A stretch of 64,000 nt of DNA, from NCBI GenBank assembly GCA_003963115.1, contig RXJQ01000036.1, positions 1-64,000 on the forward strand, read 5' to 3'. The translations under genes and the position numbers were made by a program. Below the pieces are notes generated by a model. It did not search any database, had not been told where the DNA came from, and saw nothing but the letters and a program-made list of their open reading frames with translations. Source of the DNA: Burkholderiales bacterium. Lineage in GTDB: Bacteria > Pseudomonadota > Gammaproteobacteria > Burkholderiales > Burkholderiaceae_C. Shown piece after piece: positions 41,934 through 52,167 of this stretch. Every line of letters begins with the position of its first letter. Position 1 is the stretch's first letter.

Positions 41934-43513
41934 TGATGGATCCGCCCCCACTCGGCCTCGAAGGTCTGCACCAGCACCTGGTTGCTCAGGCGATTGGGCT
42001 CGGCATCCACGCGGGCCATGTCCGGCGGGAAATCGAACAAGGCGGGCAGGCTGGACGCCGTCACGAATTGCAGACCCCTTGGCAAGTTGGTGGGCATGCG
42101 CCAGGGCCGATGGTGCGCCAGCACGAAGCCCCATTCGCCGAAGCTGGGCACGTGGGCATGGTAGGGCGTGGTCTGGAGGTCGACGGCCTCCAGCGTGCTG
42201 ACCACGGTCCAGAAGCTCTTGCGGGCGATCAGCGGCGAGGTGGTCTGGATGACGGCATAGCCGCTGGCCGACAGATGCTGATCCAGCAGGGCATAGAAGG
42301 TGGTGGTATAGAGCTTGCCGATGGCGTGGTTGGTGGGGTCTGGGAAGTCCACCACGATGACGTCATAGACCTCGTCGTGCGAGGCCAGCCAGGTGAAGGC
42401 ATCGGCGTTGACCACCTTGACCTTGCTGTTGAGCAGCGAGCCCTTGTTGAGTTCGGTCAAGCGCGCATCGTGGCTGAACAAGCGGGTCATGGCCGGGTCC
42501 AGCTCGACCAGCGTGACCTGCTGCACGCTGGGGTACTTGAGGATCTCGCGCACGGCCATGCCATCGCCGCCGCCGAGCACCAGCACACGCTTGGGCGCAC
42601 CCTGTGCGCTCATGGCCGGGTGGACCAGGGCCTCGTGGTAACGGTATTCATCACGCGAGGCGAATTGCAGGTTGCCGTTGAGAAACAGGCGCGTGCCGCC
42701 AAGGCCCTGCGTGATCACGATGTGCTGGTAAGGCGTGTCTTGCCGCAGCACGACGCCTTCGCCATAGAAGCTGTCTTCAGCCCAGGTGGTCAGCGGTGGT
42801 GCACCCACCATGGCTGCAGCCAGCACCACCAGGATCAGGCCGCAGGCCCAGGCATGCCCATGCCAGGCCCGCAGCTCGCTGCGAAACAGGTGCAGCACCC
42901 ACACGGCCACCAGCACATTGAGCAGACCGAAGAACACGCCTGTGCGCACGATGCCCAGGTGCGGCACCAGCAGCAGCGGGAAGGCCACCGACACCACCAG
43001 GGCACCGAGGTAGTCGAAGGTCAGCACTTCCGAGACCAGGTCCTTGAGCGCGTAGCGGTGGGCAAATTGGCGCTTGAGGATGCGCATCACCAGCGGGATC
43101 TCCAGCCCCACCAGCACGCCTATCAGCATCACCATGGCGTACAGCAAGGCCCGAAACGGCGTCGAGGCCCATGCCGGCAGCAGGCTGTTGGCCACGAACA
43201 AGGCGGCAGGCATCAGGCCGCCGAAGAGCCCCACCATCAGCTCGATGCGCAGGAAGTGCGCCACCAGCTGGCGCTCCAGATAGCGCGACAACCACGAGCC
43301 CACGCCCATGGCGAACAGGTAGGTGCCGATGACCGTGGAGAACTGCAGGATCGAGTCGCCCAGCAGGTAGCTGGCCAGGGCGCCGGCCGCCAGCTCATAG
43401 ACCAGCCCGCAAGCCGCCACGACGAAGACCGAGCCCAGCAGCGCCAGTTCGGCTGGCGCCATCCGACCGGCGGTATGGTCAGCGCTATGGCCGCGCTCCT
43501 GCTGTTCAGCCAT
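41930..43513 (-). CDS. speE: membrane-embedded spermidine synthase-like aminopropyltransferase
   Basis: A 527-residue protein. The N-terminal 230 residues form seven or eight membrane helices. The C-terminal half is a spermidine-synthase Rossmann domain with VLVLGGGDGMAVREILKY (about residues 308-325), VTLVELDPAM and VVDFPDPTNHAIGKLYT. It should transfer an aminopropyl group from decarboxylated SAM to an amine, here at the membrane. Soluble SpeE enzymes lack the helices. It overlaps both neighbours (DUF350 upstream by eight bases, FAD lipoprotein downstream by four). The acceptor substrate is unknown and could be a membrane-associated amine. Confidence 0.85.
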   Translation of the reverse strand: MAEQQERGHSADHTAGRMAPAELALLGSVFVVAACGLVYELAAGALASYLLGDSILQFSTVIGTYLFAMGVGSWLSRYLERQLVAHFLRIELMVGLFGGLMPAALFVANSLLPAWASTPFRALLYAMVMLIGVLVGLEIPLVMRILKRQFAHRYALKDLVSEVLTFDYLGALVVSVAFPLLLVPHLGIVRTGVFFGLLNVLVAVWVLHLFRSELRAWHGHAWACGLILVVLAAAMVGAPPLTTWAEDSFYGEGVVLRQDTPYQHIVITQGLGGTRLFLNGNLQFASRDEYRYHEALVHPAMSAQGAPKRVLVLGGGDGMAVREILKYPSVQQVTLVELDPAMTRLFSHDARLTELNKGSLLNSKVKVVNADAFTWLASHDEVYDVIVVDFPDPTNHAIGKLYTTTFYALLDQHLSASGYAVIQTTSPLIARKSFWTVVSTLEAVDLQTTPYHAHVPSFGEWGFVLAHHRPWRMPTNLPRGLQFVTASSLPALFDFPPDMARVDAEPNRLSNQVLVQTFEAEWGRIHQ

Positions 43514-43730
43514 GCACCGCCGCCGCCACGATCATGCCGATGGAAAGGCACATGGCCGCCACCACGATGGCCAAGGCCATGTTCTTCTTCTCGACAATCT
43601 CGCCCCACAGGTCATAGGGCGTGATCTTGTCCACAATGATGAAGCAGATCCAGAACACGAGTACGCCGATCAGCGCAAAGGCGATCGACCCCAGGAACAC
43701 GCCAGGCTTGAGCCATTCGATGTCGAACAT
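43506..43730 (-). CDS. DUF350 small membrane protein
   Basis: A 74-residue protein with two membrane helices (about 11-33 and 50-71) flanking a short loop with KITPYDLWGEIVEKKN, the DUF350 pattern. The family recurs with SPFH, DUF4178 and polyamine genes and is thought to act at the membrane in stress responses, but its mechanism is unproven. The 3' end overlaps the spermidine synthase start by eight bases; it starts 10 bases after the DUF4178 gene. Middle member of a five-gene operon. Confidence 0.85.
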   Translation of the reverse strand: MFDIEWLKPGVFLGSIAFALIGVLVFWICFIIVDKITPYDLWGEIVEKKNMALAIVVAAMCLSIGMIVAAAVHG

Positions 43731-43739
43731 GATGATCTC

Positions 43740-45335
43740 CTACTTGTGAAAGCCGCCGCTGTTGTAGCCGCCGTATGAACCGCCATGACTGCTGCCACCG
43801 CCTTGATTGGCACTGCATTGTTGGTACTCGCTGCTGTATTGGCCATAGTTCTCGCGCACGTCGCTGCAATCGTCGTCGCATCGGTTCATCAGCCAGACGA
43901 TCGCCAGAAAAAACACAATCCACATCAGCTGTGTCATCCATTTCTTAGGCTCCACGGAGATGGGCATGGCATCGCGCTTGAACGCCCCCACCTGCTGGGG
44001 CGCAATGCCGAACGCCTGCATGACCGCACGCGCCTCCAATGTCTCACCAAAAGACCAGGTGATCTCACTGCCGGTCTGCTCGCGGTTGAGCAGCAGGCGG
44101 CTGTCGGAGCCCATGCCGGCGTAGTCCGAGTTGAGCGAGCGCTGGTTCTTTCGCACGGGCCAGTAGAACTCGCCCAGTACATAGGTGGTCATGGCCGTGT
44201 AGGTGTAGCGCTGGCGAAAGGTCTTGCCTTGGTAGACGAGCTTGTCGCCCTTCACGGCCGGCACGCCGGTCACCGGGCGCACGATGCTCCAGCCGTCTTG
44301 CGCATCGACCAGGAAGGCAAAGCCCTGCATGCGGTTGTAGAGCAGGTACTCGCGCCAGAAGGCCTGCTCCTCGCGTGGCCCATCGGGGGCTTCGCAGCGC
44401 TCCTGGTAGCCCACTACCTGCCAGCTGTCCGGCCTGCCATCGACCTTGAGCCTGCCGACCTTGCCCAGCGGGATCAAGGGCTCCAGCATATTGTCTTGGC
44501 GGTAGTAGGCCAGGTCGCCGCCCAGGCCCTTGCTGATGTCGATCACCGAATGGCAACTGGTGCAGACGATGGACTGGGCACTGTCGAGGCTGGGTGTGAG
44601 CGAGGTGCCGCAGTTCGGGCATTCAATGCCCTTGGCCTTGAGCTGGCCCTCGGAGGCCTGTTTGGCATCAGGGATGCCGCTCAGGCGCAGGTCGGCCAGT
44701 TGGACCGATCGCCCCACATCCAGGCGCGGCGGCTGGGCATCGGGCTCGACCGACAGCACCTCGCCGGCCGTGTTGCGCAACTCCAGCACGGCAAAGGCCT
44801 TGCTCAGATCGGGCTTGAGCGCCAGCTCGCCTTCGGCCGCATGCACGCGGGCCTGCACACGCGAGGACAGCACCCAGGGCTGGCTGTCGATGATCACGCT
44901 TTGGCCGATCAGGCTGCTGGCCAGCTCCACCATGGGCAGCAGGCGCGAGGGCCGCCAATCAAAGGACATGACATAGGCGCCGTTGTCCTCGCTCAGGGTG
45001 CCGCTGCGGCCTGAATCGAACAGGGCATGCCATTCGGTCCAGCGCCCTTCTTCCCCCTCTGCATCGCGGTAAGCGAATTGCAGCCGACCGATCAGCGTGA
45101 AAGCGAGCCCCTGGTGCTGGCCGCGTGCGCCCAGCGCCAAGGGGCTGTGGTCATCGAACAGCTCGGCGCTCTGGCCGATTCGGCGCAGCGCATCGCCATC
45201 GCGCACCAGCGTGCTCTTGCAAAACGAGCACACGGCCATGGGCGATGCCGCCGATCGGAACTCGACCGGCGCGCCGCAGAAGGTACACGTGGATCGCCAG
45301 GCGCGTTGCGCGCCCGGTCCGCCTGTTTCGCTCAT
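43740..45335 (-). CDS. DUF4178 protein with zinc ribbons and C-terminal membrane helix
   Basis: A 531-residue protein. It has an N-terminal zinc ribbon (CTFCGAPVEF, then CSFC), a first DUF4178 beta domain (about 60-140), a second ribbon (CPNCGTSLT, then CTSCH, about 239-262), a second DUF4178 domain (about 275-410), then a membrane helix (about 465-485) and a Gly/Ser-rich end with GGGSSHGGSYGG. Two DUF4178 domains with two ribbons suggest a scaffold rather than an enzyme. It lies 25 bases downstream of the SPFH gene. Function within the polyamine/membrane module is inferred from context only. Confidence 0.8.
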   Translation of the reverse strand: MSETGGPGAQRAWRSTCTFCGAPVEFRSAASPMAVCSFCKSTLVRDGDALRRIGQSAELFDDHSPLALGARGQHQGLAFTLIGRLQFAYRDAEGEEGRWTEWHALFDSGRSGTLSEDNGAYVMSFDWRPSRLLPMVELASSLIGQSVIIDSQPWVLSSRVQARVHAAEGELALKPDLSKAFAVLELRNTAGEVLSVEPDAQPPRLDVGRSVQLADLRLSGIPDAKQASEGQLKAKGIECPNCGTSLTPSLDSAQSIVCTSCHSVIDISKGLGGDLAYYRQDNMLEPLIPLGKVGRLKVDGRPDSWQVVGYQERCEAPDGPREEQAFWREYLLYNRMQGFAFLVDAQDGWSIVRPVTGVPAVKGDKLVYQGKTFRQRYTYTAMTTYVLGEFYWPVRKNQRSLNSDYAGMGSDSRLLLNREQTGSEITWSFGETLEARAVMQAFGIAPQQVGAFKRDAMPISVEPKKWMTQLMWIVFFLAIVWLMNRCDDDCSDVRENYGQYSSEYQQCSANQGGGSSHGGSYGGYNSGGFHK

Positions 45336-45360
45336 ATCGGATCTGGCCTCAGACCCGGGT

Positions 45361-46401
45361 TCAGACCAGCTTCTTGAGCAGCTCGGCCTTCTTGGCGCTG
45401 AACTCGTCCTCGGTCAGGATGCCCTTGGCCTTGAGCTCTGCCAGCTTCTCGATGGTGGCCATGACCTCGTCGGGCTTGATGCCTGCGCCGCCCGCAGCCG
45501 TCGCACCCGTGGCCGCCTGCGCACCCTGCAAGCCTTGCTGGATGGACTGCGCCATGACCTGGCCCAAGGCGAGGCCGGCCCCCAGCCCGGCTGCATCGCC
45601 CGCCACGCCGCTGCCCTGGCCCGATGCCGCTGCGATCGTCGGCAAGGCCTGCGCGGCCTGGTACTGCACGAACTGGCCCATGTTCTGGCCGACCATGCCC
45701 ATGCCGATCTTCTGGTCGAGGATTTTTTGCAGCTCTTCGGGCAGGGACACATTCTGGACGGTCAAGCCTTCGAGCTTGATGCCCAGTGCCTCGAAAGCCG
45801 GCGACACAGCTGTGGACAGGGCCTTGGCAAACTCGATTTGGTTGGCCGCCAGGTCCAGGAAGGGGATGCCGCTCTGGGCCACGGCATCGCTCAGGTGCTG
45901 CAAGAGCAGACCACGCAGCTGGCCATCGAGATCGGCCACGGTGTAGCTCTCGCGCGTGCCCGACACCTCGGTGTGGAACTTGCGCGGATCGGCCATGCGC
46001 ACCGCGTAGTTGCCAAAGGCACGCAGCCGCACGGCGCCGAAGTCCTTGTCGCGCAGGGTGATAGGCTGGCTGGTGCCCCAGCGCAAATCGAGCTGCTGGC
46101 GCGTGCTGAAGAAGTAGACGTCGCTCTTGAAGGGCGAGGCGAACAGCTTGTCCCAGTTCTTGAGGTTGGTCAGCAGCGGCAGGGTCTGCGTGGTGAGCTT
46201 GTGCGTGCCGGGGCCGAAAAGGTCGGCCACCTTGCCCTCGTTCACGAACAGGGCCATCTGCGACTCGCGCACCACCAGGGTCGCGCCCGTCTGGATTTCG
46301 CGGTCCTCAAAGGGGTAGCGCCAGGCCAGCACGCCGTCGGTGGATTCGGTCCACTCGATGACGTCGATGAACTGTTTCTTGATGAAATCGACCAATCCCA
46401 T
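45361..46401 (-). CDS. SPFH/Band 7 protein with C-terminal SHOCT motif
   Basis: A 346-residue protein. Residues about 20-230 form the SPFH (Band 7) domain (VLAWRYPFEDREIQTGATLV, FHTEVSGTRESYTVADLDGQ), without a classic N-terminal membrane helix. A Gly/Ala-rich linker follows, then the SHOCT-type end (MATIEKLAELKAKGILTEDE, then FSAKKAELLKKLV), which often mediates oligomerisation. SPFH proteins assemble on membranes as rings or scaffolds. It is first in the operon leading to DUF4178, DUF350, spermidine synthase and an FAD lipoprotein, so it may organise that membrane module. Confidence 0.85.
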   Translation of the reverse strand: MGLVDFIKKQFIDVIEWTESTDGVLAWRYPFEDREIQTGATLVVRESQMALFVNEGKVADLFGPGTHKLTTQTLPLLTNLKNWDKLFASPFKSDVYFFSTRQQLDLRWGTSQPITLRDKDFGAVRLRAFGNYAVRMADPRKFHTEVSGTRESYTVADLDGQLRGLLLQHLSDAVAQSGIPFLDLAANQIEFAKALSTAVSPAFEALGIKLEGLTVQNVSLPEELQKILDQKIGMGMVGQNMGQFVQYQAAQALPTIAAASGQGSGVAGDAAGLGAGLALGQVMAQSIQQGLQGAQAATGATAAGGAGIKPDEVMATIEKLAELKAKGILTEDEFSAKKAELLKKLV

Positions 46402-46496
46402 GGTGCTCTCCCGCAGCGTAGTGGGCGTGATCTTACCCAGATCCCCCGCTCTCCAGTAAAATCGCCCCCTCGACCAACAGCCCCTGGATCTACACC

Positions 46497-46976
46497 ATGC
46501 CCCGCTGTCTCAAGTCGGTCACGGCCGCCCTGGCCCTGATCGCCCCTGCCCTGGCATTTTCACAAAGCGCCGTGCTTGGCGCATCGGCCAGCGCCTCCTC
46601 CAGCACCACCTCCACCCCCGACTCGAAAGCCACCCTGTCGAACTCGACCGGGCCTGCCGGCCGCGCCATCCCCATTCCGGTCCAGACGCTGCGTGGCGAA
46701 ATCACCTTTGGCCTGCCGCCCGAGGTCAAGCTCAATGGCAGCGCGGCCCGCCTCGCCCCCGGCGCGCGCATCCGCAACGAGCACAACCTGCTGACGCTCT
46801 CGGGCAACCTCATCGGCCAGACCTACAAGGTCAACTACACGATCGACACCTATGGCCTGCTGATGAACGTCTGGCTGCTGACGGCCGACGAAGCCAATCA
46901 GCTGTGGCCCACCACGGCCAAGGAAGCTGCCACGTGGACCTATGACCCCGTCAGCCACATCTGGGTCAAGCCCTGA
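46497..46976 (+). CDS. small exported hypothetical protein
   Basis: A 159-residue protein with a signal peptide (cleaved after APALAFSQS or nearby). A Ser/Thr-rich spacer follows, then a compact beta region (LRGEITFGLPPEVKLNGSAA, LTLSGNLIGQTYKVNYTIDT, YGLLMNVWLLT). No family recognised; the composition suits a periplasmic or outer-membrane-associated domain. It precedes miaB by 45 bases on the same strand and may share its promoter. Confidence 0.65.
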   Translation: MPRCLKSVTAALALIAPALAFSQSAVLGASASASSSTTSTPDSKATLSNSTGPAGRAIPIPVQTLRGEITFGLPPEVKLNGSAARLAPGARIRNEHNLLTLSGNLIGQTYKVNYTIDTYGLLMNVWLLTADEANQLWPTTAKEAATWTYDPVSHIWVKP

Positions 46977-47021
46977 TCCGCGCCATCCCGCCGCGCCATC
47001 CGTTTTGAGAAGAAGACCGCC

Positions 47022-48425
47022 ATGAGCTCCCTGCCCACATCCCGCGCCGATGCGCCCACACCCGACAGCGCATCCAGCAGCGGCAAGAAGGTCTACATCA
47101 AGACCTACGGCTGCCAGATGAACGAATACGACTCGGACAAGATGTCCGACGTCATGAACGCCGCCAAAGGCTACACGCCCACCGACAACCCTGAAGAGGC
47201 CGACCTCATCCTCTTCAACACCTGCTCGATCCGCGAGAAGGCGCAGGAGAAGGTCTTTTCCGACCTGGGCCGCGTCAAGCACCTCAAAGAGAAAGGCGTG
47301 ATGATCGGCGTGGGCGGCTGCGTGGCCAGCCAGGAAGGTGCCTCCATCATCGAGCGCGCACCGTATGTGGACGTGGTCTTCGGCCCGCAGACCCTGCACC
47401 GCCTGCCCGCCATGCTGGAAAAGCGCCAGCAGACCAAGCGGCCCCAAGTCGACATCAGCTTCCCCGAGATCGAGAAGTTCGACCACCTGCCGCCGCCGCG
47501 CAAGGAAGGTGCCTCGGCCTTTGTCTCCATCATGGAAGGCTGCTCGAAGTACTGCAGCTACTGCGTGGTGCCCTATACACGCGGTGAAGAGGTCTCGCGC
47601 CCCTTTGAAGACGTGCTGACCGAGGTGGCCGATCTGGTCGACCAGGGCGTCAAGGAGATCACCCTGCTGGGCCAGAACGTGAACGGCTATCGCGGCAAGA
47701 TGGGCGACACCAGCGAGATCGCCGACTTCGCCACCCTGGTCGAGTACATCGCCGAGATGCCCGGCCTGGCGCGCATCCGCTTCACGACCAGCCACCCCAA
47801 CGAGTTCAGCCAGCGCCTGATCGACGTCTACGGCAAGACCAGCAAGCTCGTGAACCACGTGCACCTGCCCGTGCAGCACGGCTCGGACCGCATCCTCATG
47901 GCCATGAAGCGCGGCTACACGGCGCTCGAATACAAGAGCACCATCCGCAAACTGCGCGCCGTGCGCCCTGACATCCGCCTGTCCACCGACTTCATCGTCG
48001 GCTTCCCTGGCGAGACCGATGAAGACTTCGACAAGCTCATGAAGCTGGCCACCGACATCGAGTTCGACGCCTCTTTCAGCTTCATCTTCAGCGCCCGCCC
48101 CGGCACACCCGCCGCCGCGCTGGAAGACACGACCCCGCACGAGGTCAAGCTCAAGCGTCTGCAGACGCTGCAGGCCTATCTGGAAGCCAATGTGCTGCGC
48201 TACAGCGAAGCGCTGGTCGGCCAGACGCAAACCATCCTGGTCGAAGGCCCCAGCCGCAAGGACCCGTCCGAGCTCATGGGCCGCACCGAGTGCAACCGCA
48301 TCGTCAACTTCGCGGTCGGCGCAACGCAGACCCAGCGCGATCGCCTGGTCGGCCAACTGATCGATGTGCGCATCACCAGGGCCTACCCGCACTCGCTACG
48401 GGCTGAACTGATCCTGAAGGACTGA
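47022..48425 (+). CDS. miaB: tRNA-2-methylthio-N6-dimethylallyladenosine synthase
   Basis: A 467-residue radical-SAM methylthiotransferase that adds a 2-methylthio group to i6A37 in tRNAs reading UNN codons. The N-terminal UPF0004 domain has the three auxiliary-cluster cysteines ([24 protein letters not shown]). The radical SAM cluster motif is [18 protein letters not shown] (about residues 173-190). The C-terminal TRAM domain (about 395-465, [20 protein letters not shown]) binds RNA. Length and order match the family, and the protein is intact. Confidence 0.95.
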   Translation: MSSLPTSRADAPTPDSASSSGKKVYIKTYGCQMNEYDSDKMSDVMNAAKGYTPTDNPEEADLILFNTCSIREKAQEKVFSDLGRVKHLKEKGVMIGVGGCVASQEGASIIERAPYVDVVFGPQTLHRLPAMLEKRQQTKRPQVDISFPEIEKFDHLPPPRKEGASAFVSIMEGCSKYCSYCVVPYTRGEEVSRPFEDVLTEVADLVDQGVKEITLLGQNVNGYRGKMGDTSEIADFATLVEYIAEMPGLARIRFTTSHPNEFSQRLIDVYGKTSKLVNHVHLPVQHGSDRILMAMKRGYTALEYKSTIRKLRAVRPDIRLSTDFIVGFPGETDEDFDKLMKLATDIEFDASFSFIFSARPGTPAAALEDTTPHEVKLKRLQTLQAYLEANVLRYSEALVGQTQTILVEGPSRKDPSELMGRTECNRIVNFAVGATQTQRDRLVGQLIDVRITRAYPHSLRAELILKD

Positions 48426-48562
48426 AACTGAAGGGTGTTTCAAACAGACATCGCGTGAAGATGTTGGCAGATCCGCCTTAAATGATGGGGGTGCGGTCTT
48501 TCACTTTTTGACTTTCTGGTCGACATTCGTTTCAGAAGTCATCAAAGAAGTGGACAGACTGT

Positions 48563-49681
48563 ATGAAGTTGTTGCGTCTGTGTGCCCATCAAATCCGACT
48601 CAACGAGCCGCTGCCCTGGAACGTGCGCAACGAACCAGGGCATCTGCTTTTGGGCAAGGGCTTTTTGCTGACCGACCAGGCCCAGATCGACACGCTGATG
48701 GACCGTGGCGTGTACGTGGACCAGGACGAGTACGAGGCCCACGAGAAGGCCGTCAAGGAGGCCCAGAAGAAGAAGGACCCCTTCTCGCGATGGGCGCAGA
48801 TCCTCAAGCGCACCGGGCAAGTCCTGCGCAACCACCAGGACAACCCATGCTTCGCGCAGGATATGGCCGAGTTGTCCGACCAGGTGCAAAGCGCCATGCA
48901 CGAGGACGTGAACGCCGGCACCTTCGAGATGGTCTATGGCGATCCGACGGGCTACTCCGTCACCCACGCCTTGCAGACTGCGTTCGTGGCCACGCTGGCC
49001 GCAGAGCGTCTGGGCTGGAGCGAGAACGAACGCATCACGCTGATCCGCTCGGCCTTGACCATGAACATCGCGATGATGGACATGCAAAACGCGCTGACCA
49101 CCCAGACCACGCCACTGACGTCGCAGCAGCGCGCCGACATTGCCGCGCACCCCACCAAGGGCCGCGCCATCCTCGAAGCCGCCAGCGTGAACTGCTCTGA
49201 CTGGCTCAGAACCGTGGAGCAGCACCACGTGACCATCGACGGCCGCGGCTTGCCGCAAGAACAAAGCGCCGTCAGCCCGCTGGCCTGCATGGTCCACTAC
49301 GCCGACGTCTACCTGGCCAAGCTGAGCCCACGCGCCAACCGCCCCGCCTTCGCCGTCAACGTCGCCGCGCGCGAGCTGTATCTGAAATCAGGCGGCGCCC
49401 AGAACCCCTATGCCGCCGCCATCATCAAGGAGATGGGTATCTTCCCACCCGGGTCCTTTGTGAAGCTGGCCAATGGCGATACCGCCGTGGTCCTGCGCCC
49501 AGGCGCCACCGCCGACACACCGCAGGTGCACAGCCTCATCAGCGCCGATGGTTGGGTCTTCCCGGACACCCGGCCGCGCGACACAGCCAAGCCCGAGTTC
49601 AAGGTCGTGGCGGCCGTGCCCCGTGGCAACGTGCTGATGCGGCTGGACCGCCAGAAGCTCTTTGGTTACGCCACCGCCTGA
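48563..49681 (+). CDS. degenerate HD-GYP-type protein
   Basis: A 372-residue cytoplasmic protein. An N-terminal DUF3391-like segment (about 5-60) precedes an HD-GYP-shaped domain. His135 (SVTHALQT), His196 ([11 protein letters not shown]), HH221-222 and DGRGLP (226-231) align with HD-GYP positions. But the metal-binding HD pair is replaced by [10 protein letters not shown] (164-173), and GYP by GLP. It therefore probably lacks c-di-GMP phosphodiesterase activity and may act as a binding or regulatory protein. The 3' end overlaps the convergent bioF gene by 16 bases. Confidence 0.8.
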   Translation: MKLLRLCAHQIRLNEPLPWNVRNEPGHLLLGKGFLLTDQAQIDTLMDRGVYVDQDEYEAHEKAVKEAQKKKDPFSRWAQILKRTGQVLRNHQDNPCFAQDMAELSDQVQSAMHEDVNAGTFEMVYGDPTGYSVTHALQTAFVATLAAERLGWSENERITLIRSALTMNIAMMDMQNALTTQTTPLTSQQRADIAAHPTKGRAILEAASVNCSDWLRTVEQHHVTIDGRGLPQEQSAVSPLACMVHYADVYLAKLSPRANRPAFAVNVAARELYLKSGGAQNPYAAAIIKEMGIFPPGSFVKLANGDTAVVLRPGATADTPQVHSLISADGWVFPDTRPRDTAKPEFKVVAAVPRGNVLMRLDRQKLFGYATA

Positions 49682-50919
49682 GACGCGGACTTCGCCGCCA
49701 AGGCCAGGGCCGCGCACAGGCGGTCCACATGCTCCACCGTGTGCGCCGCCGACAAGGAGATGCGCAAACGCGCCGTGCCCTCGGGCACCGTGGGCGGCCT
49801 GATCGCAGGCACCCACAGGCCTTGCTCGTCCAGTTGCGCCATCACCGCCAAGGCATCGGCATTGCTGCCGATCACCAGGGGCTGGATGGCCGTGTCGGAT
49901 GACATCAAGGTCCAGGGCAAGCGAGCCGCATCCACGCCCTCGCGCAAACGCCCTTGCAGCGCGCGCAAGTGATCGCGTCGCTCGGGCTCATCCAGCATGA
50001 CCCGCATGGCCGCGCGCAAGGACTCGGCCACGATGGCCGGTGCCGCCGTGGCGAACATATAGGTGCGGGCCTTCTGCATCACCCACTCGACCAGACTGGG
50101 CTCACCGGCGATGAAGGCACCGGCCACACCCGCCGCCTTGCCAAGCGTCGCCATGTAGATGAGGCGATCGAGCCGCCCCCGCCACTGCGGCGCCACACCA
50201 TGGAGGCCCGCGATGCCGTGATAGGACAAGGTGCCCTCGCCCCGCTCGCCCAGCACACCGAAGCCATGGGCATCGTCGATCATCAGCCAAGCGTCGTGGC
50301 GCTCACACATCTCCAGCAATGCGGGCACATTCGCCACATTGCCGTCCATGCTGAACACCGCATCGGTCACCACCAGCTTGCGGCGCGCTGTGCTGGCTTG
50401 CAAGGCCGCTTCGAGCGCGGCCAGATCGGCATGCGGCAGGATGTGCGACTCGGCCCGCGACAGGCGGATGCCATCGATGAGACAGGCATGATTGAGCGCA
50501 TCGGAAAACACCGCATCGCCCCGGCCCACCAGCGCGGGAATGGTGCCCACATTGGCCGCATAGCCCGCATAGAAATACAAAGCACGCGGCAAGCCCACAC
50601 GGGCGGCCAGCTGCTGCTCCAAAGCCTCGTGCGCAGGGCTGTGGCCACACACCAGCGGCGAGGCCGTGGCCCCCACGCCGTAACGCGCCGCAGCCTCCTG
50701 TGCAGCAGCGATCAAAGCCGGATGTTGCGAAAGGCCCAGGTAGTCATTGCTGCCAAAGGACAGGCGCGCCTGGCCATCGATCACATAAGTGGTGCCACGC
50801 AAGGACTCGTCCTGCGCACCCAGATCAGCGGGGGCCATCAAGGGCGCAACCTGACGACGCTTGCGCGTCAGATGCACCGCGTTCAAGCGGGCCAGTTCCT
50901 TGTCGAACAATCCAGTCAT
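49666..50919 (-). CDS. bioF: 8-amino-7-oxononanoate synthase
   Basis: A 417-residue PLP enzyme of the alpha-oxoamine synthase family that condenses pimeloyl-ACP/CoA with alanine in biotin synthesis. Visible features: [33 protein letters not shown], the Asp of [25 protein letters not shown], and the PLP lysine in [14 protein letters not shown]. It is the last gene of an operon with an EamA transporter and a class I aminotransferase. Other biotin genes are absent from the window, so a related oxoamine synthase role is possible but less likely. Confidence 0.85.
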   Translation of the reverse strand: MTGLFDKELARLNAVHLTRKRRQVAPLMAPADLGAQDESLRGTTYVIDGQARLSFGSNDYLGLSQHPALIAAAQEAAARYGVGATASPLVCGHSPAHEALEQQLAARVGLPRALYFYAGYAANVGTIPALVGRGDAVFSDALNHACLIDGIRLSRAESHILPHADLAALEAALQASTARRKLVVTDAVFSMDGNVANVPALLEMCERHDAWLMIDDAHGFGVLGERGEGTLSYHGIAGLHGVAPQWRGRLDRLIYMATLGKAAGVAGAFIAGEPSLVEWVMQKARTYMFATAAPAIVAESLRAAMRVMLDEPERRDHLRALQGRLREGVDAARLPWTLMSSDTAIQPLVIGSNADALAVMAQLDEQGLWVPAIRPPTVPEGTARLRISLSAAHTVEHVDRLCAALALAAKSASQAVA

Positions 50920-50928
50920 GCTGCAAGG

Positions 50929-52167
50929 TTAACAGGCATGGGCCACCGCGTGCCGGATGTGGTCTGCCAGGCGGCGCACAGCCTCCTCAATCTGCGCCAC
51001 GCTCAGCGTCACGAAGGACAGCCGCATCTGGCGCCGCGGCAAAGCCTGCTCATCCACATTTGCACCCGTGGCCGTCCCGACATAGAAGGCCGATCCGGGC
51101 ACATAGGCCACGCAACCTTCAACCGCCGCATGCAGGCTCGCTGCTGCATCGAAGCCCTGCGGCCCCTCCATCCAAAAGAACATGCCCCCTTGCGGAACCT
51201 GCCATGCACACCCTGGCGGCATGTGCCGCGTCAAGGCCGCGGCCATGGCATCTCGCTGCGCCTTGTAGCGAAGCCGAACCTGCGCCACATGCGCGTCCAG
51301 GTCGAAGCCATTGGCCAGCAATTGCAGCACCAATCGCTGGTTGAAACCCGGCGTGTGCAGATCAGTAGCCTGCTTGGCCTGCAGCAGCCGCGCACGCAAT
51401 GCCAAGGCACCTGGCGCATCATCGGGCGGCGTCACGATGCAGCCGATGCGCAAGCCCGGCGCCAGCACCTTGGACAAGGAGCCCAGGTACACCGTGTGAT
51501 GCGGCGCCTGCGCGGCAATGGGCAAAGGCGGGGCTTCGTCGTACCACAGCTCGCCGTAGGGGTTGTCTTCCACCAAGGTCACGCCGCTGCTGTTCAAAGC
51601 CTCGGCAATCGCCCTGCGACGCCCTGCAGACAGGCACAGACCTGATGGGTTCTGATAGCTCGGCACCAGATAAGCTGCACTGGCCGACGCGGCCTCGGCA
51701 TCCAGCAGCGCAGCCGGATCAGGTCCCTGCGCATCATGAGCCCATGGCTTGAACACGGGCTCGTACACCGCGAAGGCCTGCAAGGCACCAAGGTAGGTGG
51801 GCTGCTCCACCCACACGGGCCGTCCTGGGTCCAGCAAGACCTTGCCCAGCAGGTCCAGACCCTGCTGCGAGCCGGTCGTCACCAGCACCTGCTCGGGGCG
51901 CACCGGCCACTCAGGCCGGCTCAGGCGTTCGGCAAACCAGGCGCGCAAAGGCATCAAGCCCTCGCTGTTGGCGTACTGCATGGCCTGCGCCCCTTGTGTT
52001 CTCCACACCTGCTCGCTGGCCTGGGCCAGTGCCTCCAGCGGAAAGCTATCAGGCGATGGCAAGCCACCCGCCAGGGACAGCACACCGGGGCGCTCGGTGA
52101 GCTTGAGGATCTCGCGGATGGCGGATGAATTCATCTGCCGCGTGCGGGCGGCCAGGGTCAGGCTCAT
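50929..52167 (-). CDS. class I/II PLP-dependent aminotransferase
   Basis: A 412-residue cytoplasmic enzyme of the 2-aminoadipate/aromatic transaminase type (LysN/MocR-catalytic-domain-like). Motifs: LSLAGGLPSPDSFP, TTGSQQGLDLLGKVLLDPG, YLVPSYQNPSGLCLS (substrate/PLP contacts), VEDNPYGELWY, and the PLP lysine in YLGSLSKVLAPGLRIG. Its start overlaps the EamA transporter stop (ATGA) and it ends 10 bases before bioF, so the three are co-transcribed under the MocR operators. The amino donor is unknown. Confidence 0.85.
   Translation of the reverse strand: MSLTLAARTRQMNSSAIREILKLTERPGVLSLAGGLPSPDSFPLEALAQASEQVWRTQGAQAMQYANSEGLMPLRAWFAERLSRPEWPVRPEQVLVTTGSQQGLDLLGKVLLDPGRPVWVEQPTYLGALQAFAVYEPVFKPWAHDAQGPDPAALLDAEAASASAAYLVPSYQNPSGLCLSAGRRRAIAEALNSSGVTLVEDNPYGELWYDEAPPLPIAAQAPHHTVYLGSLSKVLAPGLRIGCIVTPPDDAPGALALRARLLQAKQATDLHTPGFNQRLVLQLLANGFDLDAHVAQVRLRYKAQRDAMAAALTRHMPPGCAWQVPQGGMFFWMEGPQGFDAAASLHAAVEGCVAYVPGSAFYVGTATGANVDEQALPRRQMRLSFVTLSVAQIEEAVRRLADHIRHAVAHAC

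Noticed and set aside
41762..43624. A 620-codon plus-strand open frame
   Set aside because: Antisense to the spermidine synthase gene, whose motifs are clear; the plus-strand composition is shadow-like.
49954..51645. A 563-codon plus-strand open frame
   Set aside because: Antisense to bioF and the aminotransferase, both with full catalytic motifs.
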